Source: Madurella fahalii
Taxonomy: Eukaryota; Ascomycota; Sordariomycetes; Sordariales
Reading direction: 5' to 3'
Assembly: GCA_029876055.1 (NCBI GenBank)
Contig: CM056878.1
Span: 868,001-932,000, forward strand
DNA: 64,000 nucleotides
Shown here: positions 53,685 through 63,900 of the stretch, piece after piece
How positions within the stretch are numbered: the first letter of the stretch is position 1
Layout: the number at the start of each line of letters is the position of its first letter
Translations under genes and position numbers: made by a program
Notes under the pieces: model-generated
What the model saw: the letters and a program-made list of their open reading frames with translations, nothing else
The model's database searches: none
Told to the model about the DNA's origin: nothing

Positions 53685-53899
53685 TGTCAGATCGAAAATT
53701 GGGATTGCTGTGAGAAAAGGAGAGTGAAAGGATGATTCGCATTGAAGGAGCGGCGTCTGCGCAGCTATCGCTTCTAAGGAGGTGGTAGGTGACAGTGTTG
53801 AACTCTGAACCTTCCAAAACTTCCGGCGAAGCCGGTAATTTATAGGCCCCTGACCCTGGCAGTGCCCCGCCTGCACCTGACACCCTCCTGCACCTGACA
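53685..53899 (-). mobile_element. Solo LTR, family 1, copy 2
   Basis: 215 bp, read on the minus strand from TGTCAGGTGCAGG to GATCTGACA, flanked by a perfect 5-bp duplication TCCTC (53,680-53,684 and 53,900-53,904). It shares the central 150 bp nearly unchanged with copy 1, including CTTCCGGCGAAGCCGG. One end carries a short internal duplication (CTCCTGCACCTGACA twice). It lies in the C-terminal part of Pogo-J. Confidence 0.88.
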
Positions 53900-53932
53900 T
53901 CCTCCCTTTTCTCCTGCTCCTTGACTAACTGT

Positions 53933-53960
53933 TAAAGACCTTCAACAGTTAGTATATATA
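53933..53960. repeat. Short hairpin in Pogo-J
   Basis: TAACTGTT and AACAGTTA form a perfect 8-bp stem around a 10-base loop in the 3' part of Pogo-J. It could be chance in AT-rich DNA. Confidence 0.5.
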
Positions 53961-54189
53961 CGTCGCTAAAATACTGTCGAGTTATCTTTTTCCTTCCCTC
54001 CTTAGTCTTTGCAATAAACTTGTAGTTGATAGTTATTAACGTAATGTTATCTGCCTACGATACAAGGAACTGCTCTTTTTAAGAGCATCAATTCCTTTTT
54101 CAATAGACTTGTTACGGGGTTTCCGTCGTGGTCCTGTAACTGGTGACCTCGAGGGTGTTAGCCTTGATGCTGAGGTAGGCACTTCATGA

Positions 54190-55439
54190 ACACTGGTATG
54201 ATCTATGATAAAGTAAGATATGATGATGGTTGATTGAGTGAAGGTCCTCTGGGGACAAATCTGAGAGGGACGAGATGTAGGCTAGACATTGCTGTGCAGT
54301 GCTAGCCTCCGCTACGTAATAAGTGCCCCTCTTTCGAAGAGAAAGATAACCCCCCGGTTGTCACTATCTACTTTATAAAAGCTATATTTGTTCCTCCATT
54401 AGCTATCCCTTTGGCCCGAATTTCTTATCTGAGTATCGTTATCTTTTAACTCTTTAAAGGTCGAATAGACTAGAGAGCAGTATTCTTTTCCTTAGGCTGT
54501 GTGCCTACTGTTGTAGTACTCTATGTGCTCCTGTTATTCCTTACCTGCGTTCCGTTATCCTGAGCAGTCCTTTCTTAGATTGGGACGACCTGGTACTGTA
54601 GTTATTGTCGGGTACCTTATATTTATTAACAGACTTAGGTGTTTCGGGCTCTTAGATCGATCTCAGTATATTTGTTGTTTATTCTTTCTATAATACTGTT
54701 GTCTTTGACAGTTAAACTGTTAGCCTCTTCACTATTGAGATTTCCGACTTTAGTTTGTTTTCGAGATCGCTTAGATGCTTAGTAATATCAGCTTTAGTTT
54801 TTTTTAACTGACTCTACGATCTTAAAATTGATTATTTTACTAATCGTTTTATTAACGGCTTTGTCGATAGCTTTAGCAACTGTATTATCGATATTCTCTT
54901 TTTATTTCTTAGTAAAGGAATGAATTATATCATTTACTTTAGCTATTACGTTTATAATGTCCGATATTAGGATAAAATTCTCTTGTATATTCTAGATCTT
55001 ACTCTTAAGCTCTACGAGATTAATCATAGTTTTCTCTATAAAGGCGTTAATAATAACTGAATTAGTTGTAGTACGATATATAGTCTTAAATTAGTGACAA
55101 GGGATATACGATAGTAATGAAACTCGGTAAGGCCCAGCTCTATAAATAAGCTAGTGATTATACTATTTAAGTCGTTACTAGGCATATAATATTGTAGGGC
55201 CAGGACTTCCTTACAAGTCGGAGTTCCGACTTTAATAACGCCTATTTCCTCTATTTCGTATTTTATATAATATAATTTGTCTTTTATATAGCGAATATAA
55301 GTATTTATTATAAAGGAGTTTTACTCTCTAGATATAACTCTATTATAGTATCTAGCGGTTTCGTTACCGATATATTAGAGAAACTTATTGTTATCTTTAA
55401 TTTTATTTTATATATACTTGATATATGTCTCTACTAGAG
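54190..55439. other. Pogo-J 3' flank and degenerate element DNA
   Basis: Up to about 54,360 the sequence is only moderately AT-rich and is probably the untranslated end of Pogo-J. Beyond, it is strongly AT-rich. Minus-strand text around 54,830-55,020 (ELKSKIQNIQENFILISDII) is helical and gag-like, but too weak to assign. Confidence 0.4.
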
Positions 55440-55743
55440 CAATAACTACATTATTACTCTCCTCTAAATAAAGAATACTGTATTTGATGCTCGGGTCAAG
55501 CTCTATAAAGACGTTGATATAGATAACAGGTCTCTATATACTATAGTCAAGGACGACCTAGACAACGATAAGGAGGAATAGCAAGTCGAAGAGATACTCG
55601 AGGCTAAGAAGACGAGGAGGGGTACCCGACTCCTAGTAAAGTAGACGAGCTATATACAGCCTATATAGGAACTCTTAGACAGGTTTTTAGAAACGGAGAC
55701 CTTAGATATGTTCGAAACTAAGAACAGGAAAATCATAGAGTAA
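55440..55743 (+). mobile_element. Gypsy fragment with a chromodomain end
   Basis: The plus strand reads QVEEILEAKKTRRGTRLLVK, a stop where Trp is expected, then TSYIQP, ELLDRFLETETLDMFETKN and a stop at about 55,741. VEEIL...RR...LLVKW is the chromodomain consensus. Only this C-terminal end is preserved, on the opposite strand to Gypsy-1 and Gypsy-2. Confidence 0.7.
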
Positions 55744-56049
55744 CTAGGCCCTGAGAGGGAGGAGAGAGGTATTATGATAGGCTGAGCCCGGTATAGGCCT
55801 TGGCAACCCTCAGCCCGCTCCCTGGAGCACGGACTACCGAACCCCCTGAACGAAGCTATTCCCAGAACACACCCATAACACGTCCGGACCACCGCACTCG
55901 CCCTAATCAGAGGACCTACATATCTCCAGAATCTTCTGTTCTTTCCTTCTTTCCTCAAGTTCAGTATACTCGTAGAGTCGTCACCAGATAGTTGCAATAC
56001 ACTCCTAGGACCGTTATATTAGCTGAATAGGTTGCAATTTATCTGGTAG
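55744..56049. other. GC-richer stretch, possible 3' region or LTR
   Basis: Right after the chromodomain stop a GC-richer stretch (about 55,750-55,990) resembles an element 3' end or LTR in its position. No TG...CA ends with matching target duplications were found. Confidence 0.35.
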
Positions 56050-57348
56050 CAGTTGATTATCCTTCTAGTTCTCTCGGCAAGTAGTATAGTATATAACGAA
56101 CTTCTTAACGTTCTACTACTTCTAATAGAAGTATATACCGTTAAGATCGGCTATTATCTTCTCTATTTTAAAATAGTATTTGTTATTATAGACTATAGTA
56201 AGGATATCCTTAATATAGGAGGTAGGTAAAATAAGACTTTACTCCTTACTGTGGTTGATATAGAAAAGTAGGTTGTCCTTGATCGTATATAGGCCGAATA
56301 GAAGCCTCGGTTGTCGGTGCTTTCTCTGACCACTTAGCATATTTATACTATTTTTCACTGTTTCTAATATTCCCTCCGCTAATATTATCGATTTTGCCTC
56401 TATGTCTTTATAGACGGCTCTATAAATATAACTATATTTACAGTCGGTCTTATATCCTTTAATAATAGTAACCTTCAACTCGTTACTGAGGATTAGTTAT
56501 ACGCTAGACCAATCGGCTGAATAGAAATCCTAGTCGCTATTAGTAAGAAAGTATACCTAGATATCGTTGAGTTTATCTGAGGTATCGGCTCGTATATATA
56601 CTTTATCCTTCTTGTAGGTTAGTAATTACGAAAGGGTGTTAGGGACGACGTTCAGATTGCTAGGGATATAAAAGATATTGAGCTCAAATGGCGAAAGCTA
56701 ATTGGCTACGTTAGTGAGCTTTAGGTTAACTTTAGCGAGGTCTATTGTTTAAATAATATATACCTTACTATCTTTTTTTCTTAAAGTATAGTCGGTTAGG
56801 ATATTTACCGGGTAGCGGTTAGATTCGATTATCTTTCTGAGTTTTCTAACGATCTAAACAATAGCAGTGACTTCTATTTCGGTTAATCTATATTTCTTCT
56901 AGGTATTAGTAGTAGCTCGAGATAGGAACAGGATCAGCTAGATCTTTAAATTTGAAATGTCCTTACCTAGAATTAAGGTTATATCCTAATCGATACTAAG
57001 TTAAAAGGCGATAGCTCCAAATCTATTATAGTAGGCATCTAATTTAATAAATAGTAGTTTATTTGGCTAGTAATAGTGTAGGAAGGATTATTTATATATA
57101 TATATAGTCTTGAAGAATTCTAAAAGCTTTTAATTCTTCTTCTATAGGGTTGAATTTGACGGTAGAGGTATATGCTTTGCGGACTCCCTTTGCCTTTATA
57201 ACTAATAGGTCTTATTTAGCTCTTACTAATATAAAAAGCTCTATTTTCTTTCTTTATAATAGTATAATCTTCCTATTAAACTATATAACTATCTTCCTTG
57301 GTTATAAGGCTATAATACTGACATAGTATTCGAGATCGTCTAGGTTTT

Positions 57349-57599
57349 TGTAAAGGGGTTGGTTCTGGGAACACGTTCAGGGAGATGGATCACGATGTCT
57401 TAATACCGAAAAGACCTGGACCAGCGGGCGATATTTTGGTGAACAGCCTCCTATCAATTACACAGAGACTGATCCTTACGGATCAGAAGTTCCCCGCGTG
57501 AGAAGGTTTCCCACGGGGTTCTTATCTACTCTAGTACAGTGACATCATCCACCGTCATTCGGCCAGTTCTCCCGGTCTTACCCAGTAGCTCTCATTACA
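57349..57599 (+). mobile_element. Solo LTR, family 2, in Gypsy-2
   Basis: 251 bp from TGTAA to TTACA with a perfect 5-bp duplication GTTTT (57,344-57,348 and 57,600-57,604). It splits Gypsy-2 between RT text (FKKLRF) and RNase H side text (DDLEYYV). It is GC-rich against AT-rich flanks. Related copies: 36,514-38,616 (split by Fot-A) and 46,755-46,893 (partial), both more mutated. Strand is nominal. Confidence 0.88.
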
Positions 57600-60105
57600 G
57601 TTTTACAGGAACCTCAGCTTCTTAAATATAGTAATGTAGTCGTCAGTTTTAGTAATCCCTTCGCTATTAACGATATATCCGAGTAGTCGGATAATAGGGT
57701 ATACTATAAAAGACTTTTTGACTGAAATGTAAAGCCTAGCTTTATTAAGCAACTTGTAGACAATAGCCAAGTACTCAAGATACTCCTCTTCGGTTTTGCT
57801 AAATATAATAATATCGTTAATATAAGCTTTAACGAAGTACTTATATAACTCGAATAGCCTATCCATCTATTACTATCTAAAGGCAAGTAAGTTCTTAAAG
57901 CCTATAAGGACAACGTTAGATCTTTTGAGTCTTTAGGGACTCATAATAACTATTCGGTTACAATATTCAGTTGCGACTAGGAGCTAGTAGAAGAAACCGG
58001 TAGCGTCGAATATACTAAAGTATTTATTGCTTTATATAGCAGCTACTATATTATCTTAGTTGGAAAGAGGGTAGATATCTGGTATCGCCTATATATTAAA
58101 GAGGTGTAGGTCGACGACTATATAGTTCTTTATTTTGCCTATAACCTGCTTTTTAATAATGAAAGCCGGGTTGGCGATAGCTGCTGAGCTATATATAAAG
58201 TCGAGCTTACCTACTATAAGCATTGTATTAAGCTCGGTATCAAGGGGTTCGCTATTCTTATATCCTGATGGGTAAGTTCTGACAAGCTTTACCTTATTCT
58301 ACTATCCTTCGATAAGTTCGATTCTTATCTTCTGACCCTCCAGTATTAGTACGATTTTATAGTAGTAGTATAGATTATATTTATCTATAGGTACCTTTAT
58401 CTTTTCCGCTAGTTAGGGGTCTTTGTTGTAGATGCTGATACCTACTACAGATTTTATAGTAGGTATATTATTAGATTTCTCGATACTGTAGGATAGTATA
58501 TAATACCCGGACTTCTATAGTAGATACAAGTTCTTATCTGAGAATAGCTCTGTTGTATTATAAGCCTTATCTCAGGGTACCATTATCTTTACAAGCTCTT
58601 CATTATCTACTTTAATATAGAGTTCAGCCTAGTTATAGAGTACTTCCTTCTATTCGATAGTAATCAGCTTATTATCTCTATCGTCGAGCTCTATGATATG
58701 TCTAAGCTTCTACCTTCTCTGATCTTCAGTAGCTTATCGGACTTATTATATACCATAAAGGCTTTTATTATTTTCTAGTCGATTCTAATATCTGTAATGT
58801 TAGAGTATTCGGATATAAAATATATTATAGGTATATTAGAATCTCTTAGACTAGTATATCTGTTATTAGCCTTAAGTAGTCTAGACAAGTCACACTAGTA
58901 CGCCTACTTAATATAATTATTACTGTTTATACTGCTATAATATACCGAGTAACGCCTTATAGGGTTCTTTTAATAATTTCGCCTTCGACCTTTATATTAA
59001 ATGTCGATTGGAATAAGTAAAGTCTATTAACGAGGTTGATACGAACGCTATATTTGACTATAGAGTTAGTACCGATTAATATCTTAGATCCTAGTCCCTT
59101 AATTACGTCTATATAAACTTGGAAATACCTATTAACAGGTACTCCATTAACCATATTAGGGATATAGAAATCGAATTCTACTTAAGTATCGATTTGGGTA
59201 TATAAACTAACTCCTTTAATATAATATAGCTCGACTTCTATCTATCGAGGGTTCTTTACCTACTACGTAATCTATTCTCAGTCTTACTACGTTTATAAAA
59301 CTCCCGATATTGAAATAAATATTAGTTAGCTTATCTCTAGAGTTCGAAATAATACTAATTCTCTAGTAGAATATTTTAGTCGGTATTTTAGTACATATTG
59401 TAATATAAGGATTAGCTTCAATAACGTATCTCTCGTTAAACGCAAGGTAGGTGTCCTCTATCTTATTATCCTTGACTTTACTAGTATTATCAGCTTTAAC
59501 GTTCCTAGCTTCGAGCTCTATACTAATATCGTTTGTTTCGGGACTTAGTAGTAAATATCGAGGATATAGACTATATAGCTTTACCTTTATATATGTAGAA
59601 TACCTCTTTATTGGTACTATAAACCTCTTTATCTATATCTTCTAATGGGAAGTATCCTACTTCTTCAAGCTATTAGGCCTTGTTATCAGTTATTCCATTG
59701 CTACCGATAATATAGGTTTCATTGATATAGATATATATATTGTCTAGGTTACTTTGTCTCTTAGTAAAGTAGCGTTTTCTCTGGAAGGTTTATTTTTACC
59801 TTCGGCTGTATCTACGGCCTCGGTCCTCTTAGGGATCGTCGAATCTACTATACTAGTTGTTTCGGCTAACCTAGGATCTACTACCTCTTCTAATAGAGGA
59901 TCCTCTATTTTACTAATTGCTCGGGCTAGGCTAGTGAAATGGTGCAGAAACACACATCTACACCCACATACCCACTAAAAACAAGGGGGAGGGCAAAGAC
60001 GGCCAAATGCCCGACAGACAAGATAGACAAGACAGGCCAGGCGACACCACCACAAATCGGGTCCCTGCAGCCTAAACAAGGTCAAAACAACATGTGCAGA
60101 TAGAG

Positions 60106-60125
60106 CTCCCTCTGATCAGAGGGAG
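60106..60125. repeat. 20-bp perfect palindrome, copy 1
   Basis: CTCCCTCTGATCAGAGGGAG is its own reverse complement. It lies in the 422-bp insertion. Confidence 0.97.
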
Positions 60126-60298
60126 ATCGCTTTGCACGCAAGGAGAGCTCGTCAATTGAGCTTACAACAAGTGTGAAGAAAGGTACTGAATTGATTGTCC
60201 TCCCTAAGGAGCAATGGCCAGGACGGCTCTACTTATGGTGCGAAAGAAAAATGGGCCCACGGCAAGTTCCAGCCCCTGGGCACCATCCTAGCAACCGT

Positions 60299-60318
60299 GT
60301 CCCTCTGATCAGAGGGAC
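60299..60318. repeat. 20-bp perfect palindrome, copy 2
   Basis: GTCCCTCTGATCAGAGGGAC is its own reverse complement. It shares the inner 18 bases with copy 1, 193 bp away; the outermost base pair is changed on both sides, so pairing is kept. Confidence 0.97.
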
Positions 60319-60945
60319 CCTGCCCTCTGGGGACTGTTTTCCCCAACTCATTAGTTCTAGCTTCACTCCCTTTTTAGGAACTGGTAGTTATTCTAACCGA
60401 TATATCGACTGAAGTTTCTACAGCTTCTCTAAGTCGACAGTCGTACTACTCGTTGTTTGACCTCTAATATACTTCTTTATCCAATAGTTCGTAGGGGATT
60501 GTCTCCTCCACTTCGATATCTATATTATATCCTTTACGGATAGCGGTCTTTCTAACTCCCAAAGTATTACGATATACCACTCTATATTCTTAACGTGGTC
60601 TAGGTACTCTATAAAGCTTATTATACCTTCCTTAGATAGCTGGTACAGCTAATAAAGTTCAGGGTATAATTTGCTGTATAGTCGTATATATAGCGAGAGA
60701 AGTGTACTATCTCTCTAGACCTGTATATATGGAAGAGTTTTATAGTGAACTTCTTGATAGGTATATTATTAAGATTATCGGATACTAAACTTAGTTCAGA
60801 TCTTATCGGTCTAGCTAACGATTCTGATATGAAGTAAAGCCTTTTCAATAACAGTAAGCTCTTCTTGATACTACTATAGTACCAAGTTAGTATATTTCTT
60901 TACGAAGTATATCCGAGTTGGTATAATGTATCTTATATACGAATA

Positions 60946-63900
60946 ACATATATAAGCGAAGGCATACGAAATGCGACTACGTGACTTTCCACTTTCATCT
61001 AAAATACCTCTTCAGCCAAATATACTATAGAAAAACGACGAAAGTCAGGTAATATTAGTACTTTAGACTATATAAAATGACCTAAAGCTAAGTCCTCGAG
61101 CTACTGACAAAATCTACTCTGTAGATCACTAAAAACTGAGTTGTTGTAAACGCGGTATATAACAACGACGTGATACTCTAACCAATTTACGGAAATTGAA
61201 CGACCTAGAAGAATCAGTTATTATTTAGTATATTCTCGATCTAAATTCTAAAGGATTTCCTCCCTACTTATCTAAAGTATAGAAGGTATACAACTTCGTT
61301 AAACGTACCTAGAGCTTACTATATGTTTTAATCGGAGATACGACTACTAGAGGGCCCTGTACGAAGATCTAGATATTATTTATAGCTAGTTCGTATTTGT
61401 ATAGAATATAATCACGAAGTACGGTATCTAAAAGGTGAATATCTATAACTTTGACGAGACCGGGTTTCTAATGGACGTATTTCGACTATAACGGTTGTTA
61501 CGAACTCCGAACGGCATAGTAAGGCAAAATCAAAATAGCCTAGTAATTATAAAAAGATAATAGTGATCTGGATATTAATATAACTAGTTAGGCAACCCCA
61601 CTATTTATTATTATCAAGAGTAAATATTTTCTATTATCTTAGTATAAAGACAGCTTATTACTAAAGGATTAGGTTATCGCTGTCTCTAAAAACGGTTGGA
61701 CTACCGATAAAAGAGGTCTAGAATAGGTTTAGTATTTTAATAGATATACTAAAGCTCGAATAACCGGAGTTTATTTCCTCCTTATCCTCGATAGCTATAA
61801 CAGCTAATATTCAACTAACTTTAAGATAACGTACATTATCAGCGAGTCGTGGGTATCAGCGGGTCGTGGCTTTCTTGGCGTAACGCCATACCTCTCTACC
61901 TAACATCAGTTTCCTCTACCAGCACAATATACTGCCGCCTTCAAAGGAAGCCAGGGTTATCTTAGCACTTGAAACTCTTCGAAACGACAAGCAGCCAAAG
62001 CTTGAGGCCGTAGCTAAGCTCTATGACGTACCAGCTTCAACCCTCCGCGACAGACACGCTGGCCGACCTACACGACGCGACACCATGCCCAACTCGCGTA
62101 AGCTCACAGATCTGGAAGAGAAGGCAATAGTTCAGTATATAATTGAACTATCTGTACGTGCATTTCCGCCGAGACTGTGTAGTATGGAAGATATAGCCAA
62201 CCAACTGCTACGCGTACGCGACGCACCCCCTGTCGGTAAGCTCTGGGCGCATCGGTTTGTCAAACGCTAGCCAGAGCTCTGTGCGCGTTATACCCGTCGA
62301 TACGACTACTAGAGGGCTAAGTACGAGGATCCAGAGGTTATTAGCGAGTGGTTTACGCTCGTATATAATACTAAGGCAAAGTACGGTATCGTAGATAACG
62401 ATATCTATAACACTGGGTATATAATGGGCATTATCTGTACGGGTATAGTGGTTACGACCTCAGATAGCTATAGCAAGGCAAAGCTAGCCTAGCCTGGTAA
62501 CCGCGAATAGATAACAGTGATCTAAGGGATTAATGCCCTTAGTTAGGCCATCCCTCCGTTTATCATCTTAGCCCGTATAGTACTACCTCGCCAACGGGTA
62601 TACTAAATATAACCTCTCGGCCGACTAGTATATCGCAACTACCGATAATAGCTAGACTACTAATATAATAGGCCTAGATTGGATCAAGTACTTCGACTAC
62701 TATACAGCGGTCTAGACAAAAGGTAAATACCAGTTGTTAATCCTCAACGGCCACGAAAGCCACTACTCGACCGAATTCGAGCTCAACTACCAGCAGAACA
62801 ACATCGTTACACTCTATATACCTCCGCACTCTTCCTATAAGCTCCAGCCACTCGATATTAGCTGTTTTAGGCCGTTAAAACGGGTATACGGTTGGCAGAT
62901 CGAGGACTTAATACAGGTACATATCAACCACGTAGGCAAACTCGAGTTCCTCTATACGTTCTACGAAGCCTACTTTGCCTCTATAACAGAGAGGAACATT
63001 TGGGGCGGCTTTACACGGGCTGGTCTTATACTGTACAATCCAAAGAAGGTACTTTCCAAGCTAGATATCAAACTTCGTATACCAATACCCACGAACTTAC
63101 GGCCTAGCACTACACAACCCTAGGTCTTCCAGACACTACACAACCCCCGAGAAGCCGAGTTACAGTCAACGCTCATTAAGACTCGTATTACCAATCATCA
63201 AAATAGCTCCCCGACTTCGATATTAGCTACTATAGACCAGCTTACCAAGGGTACGACAGCTGTAATATACCAGGTAGCTCTCCTTCAGATAGAGGTCTCT
63301 TCGCTTCGTAAGGCCAACGAAGCGCTAAGCAAGCACCGGAAAGCTAAAAAAACACGTATACGACTTAGAGGGTTACTTACTATACAAAGGACCTACTAGA
63401 CTAGAAGGCTGTAGGTACAGAGGTAAAACAGGAAATGCAATTGGGTGGTATTAGTACAGGGGGAGATCGTACCGAAGTTCGGTACTATAGTATATACGGT
63501 AGGCCTGGCTATAATACCCGTACTTGTCAGGAGGGTACGGGATTATCTAATTCAACTACTTCTAATATAATTATAATTAGTTCTAGTATTATTGTATTGT
63601 AATTGAAGATAGTATTCGTAGGGTAGTAGAAAAGCTACAACTCGCTAATACTCACGACTCGCTAATAATATACGTTATACTATAAAGAAAATAATATTAT
63701 TACCTTCTATATACATCCTTACTCCTCTTATATCCTCTAGCTACTTGATATTAGATATTTTAACCTATTTAAGACAGTATATAGTAAGTAGATCAAATAG
63801 ATAATATAAACTAGTATAACCTATATTACTAAAAGGGACTTCTTCCTTATATATTATACAGCCTTTTAAATAGTAATACTATATAATAACATTTAAAGAG

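Larger units (their letters stand above)
47320..54189 (+). mobile_element. Pogo-J: pogo-like transposase, host of a four-level nest
   Basis: A second, different pogo-type transposase. Left part at 47,330-47,818: DTYNIDRKGYL, then YRLLIFNGYLSYNLSSFIQF (the DGH position now NGY) and LFGRYISSLI. The reading continues after 53,341 as NKLFEKILLGPSIVLD (FDPSIVL text in relatives), then MLCNVAFLALIQASLSS. It is interrupted by a solo LTR and ends as RYKELLFLRAS and RRGPVTGDLEGVSLDAEVGT with a TGA at 54,187-54,189. The N-terminal DNA-binding part is missing at the left, where a LINE fragment abuts. The C-terminal stretch is less AT-rich than its surroundings. The ends of the element were not found. 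Confidence 0.75.
59935..60356. mobile_element. Unclassified 422-bp insertion in Gypsy-2
   Basis: A GC-rich block with sharp borders in AT-rich Gypsy-2. CTAG occurs on both sides (59,931-59,934 and 60,357-60,360). Removing the block and one CTAG restores a minus-strand reading KGSEASLARAISKIEDP across the join, so this is an insertion with a 4-bp target duplication. It starts TGAAATGGTGCAG and ends CATTAGTT, with no terminal inverted repeats, no protein and no A-tail. It contains two 20-bp palindromes. Not TG...CA, so not a standard LTR; it may be a non-autonomous element of unknown class. Confidence 0.75.
56050..60945 (-). mobile_element. Gypsy-2: Ty3/Gypsy polyprotein remnant
   Basis: Read right to left on the minus strand: gag-like text (60,848-59,450, with SLARAISKIEDPLLEEVVDP), a protease-like segment (59,154-58,957, VYIDVIKGLGSKILIGTNSI), reverse transcriptase (58,700-57,605, with AYINDIIIFSKTEEEYLEYL and LLGYIVNSEGITKTDDYI), an RNase H region (57,340-56,500), and the linker before integrase (56,478-56,239, KGYKTDCKYSYIYRAVYKDI and KHRQPRLLFGLY). 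In the RT box the second Asp of YIDD is Asn (YIND). Stops are frequent. It is interrupted by a solo LTR at 57,349 and by a 422-bp insertion at 59,935. Ends not found; Fot-D abuts at the right. Confidence 0.8.

Noticed and set aside
54110..54363. A GC-richer island starting TGTTACGG, considered as another solo LTR.
   Set aside because: Its first part is the C-terminal coding end of Pogo-J (RRGPVTGDLEG), and no matching target duplication was found.
60106..60318. Repeated palindromes as a CRISPR-like array.
   Set aside because: Only two copies with a 173-bp gap in a fungal transposon insertion; no array.
59935..60360. Helitron interpretation of the 422-bp insertion: hairpin TGGGGA...TCCCCA near the 3' end followed by CTAG.
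   Set aside because: The insertion point would be G|C, not A|T or T|T, no TC start is present, and CTAG is found on both sides as a target duplication.
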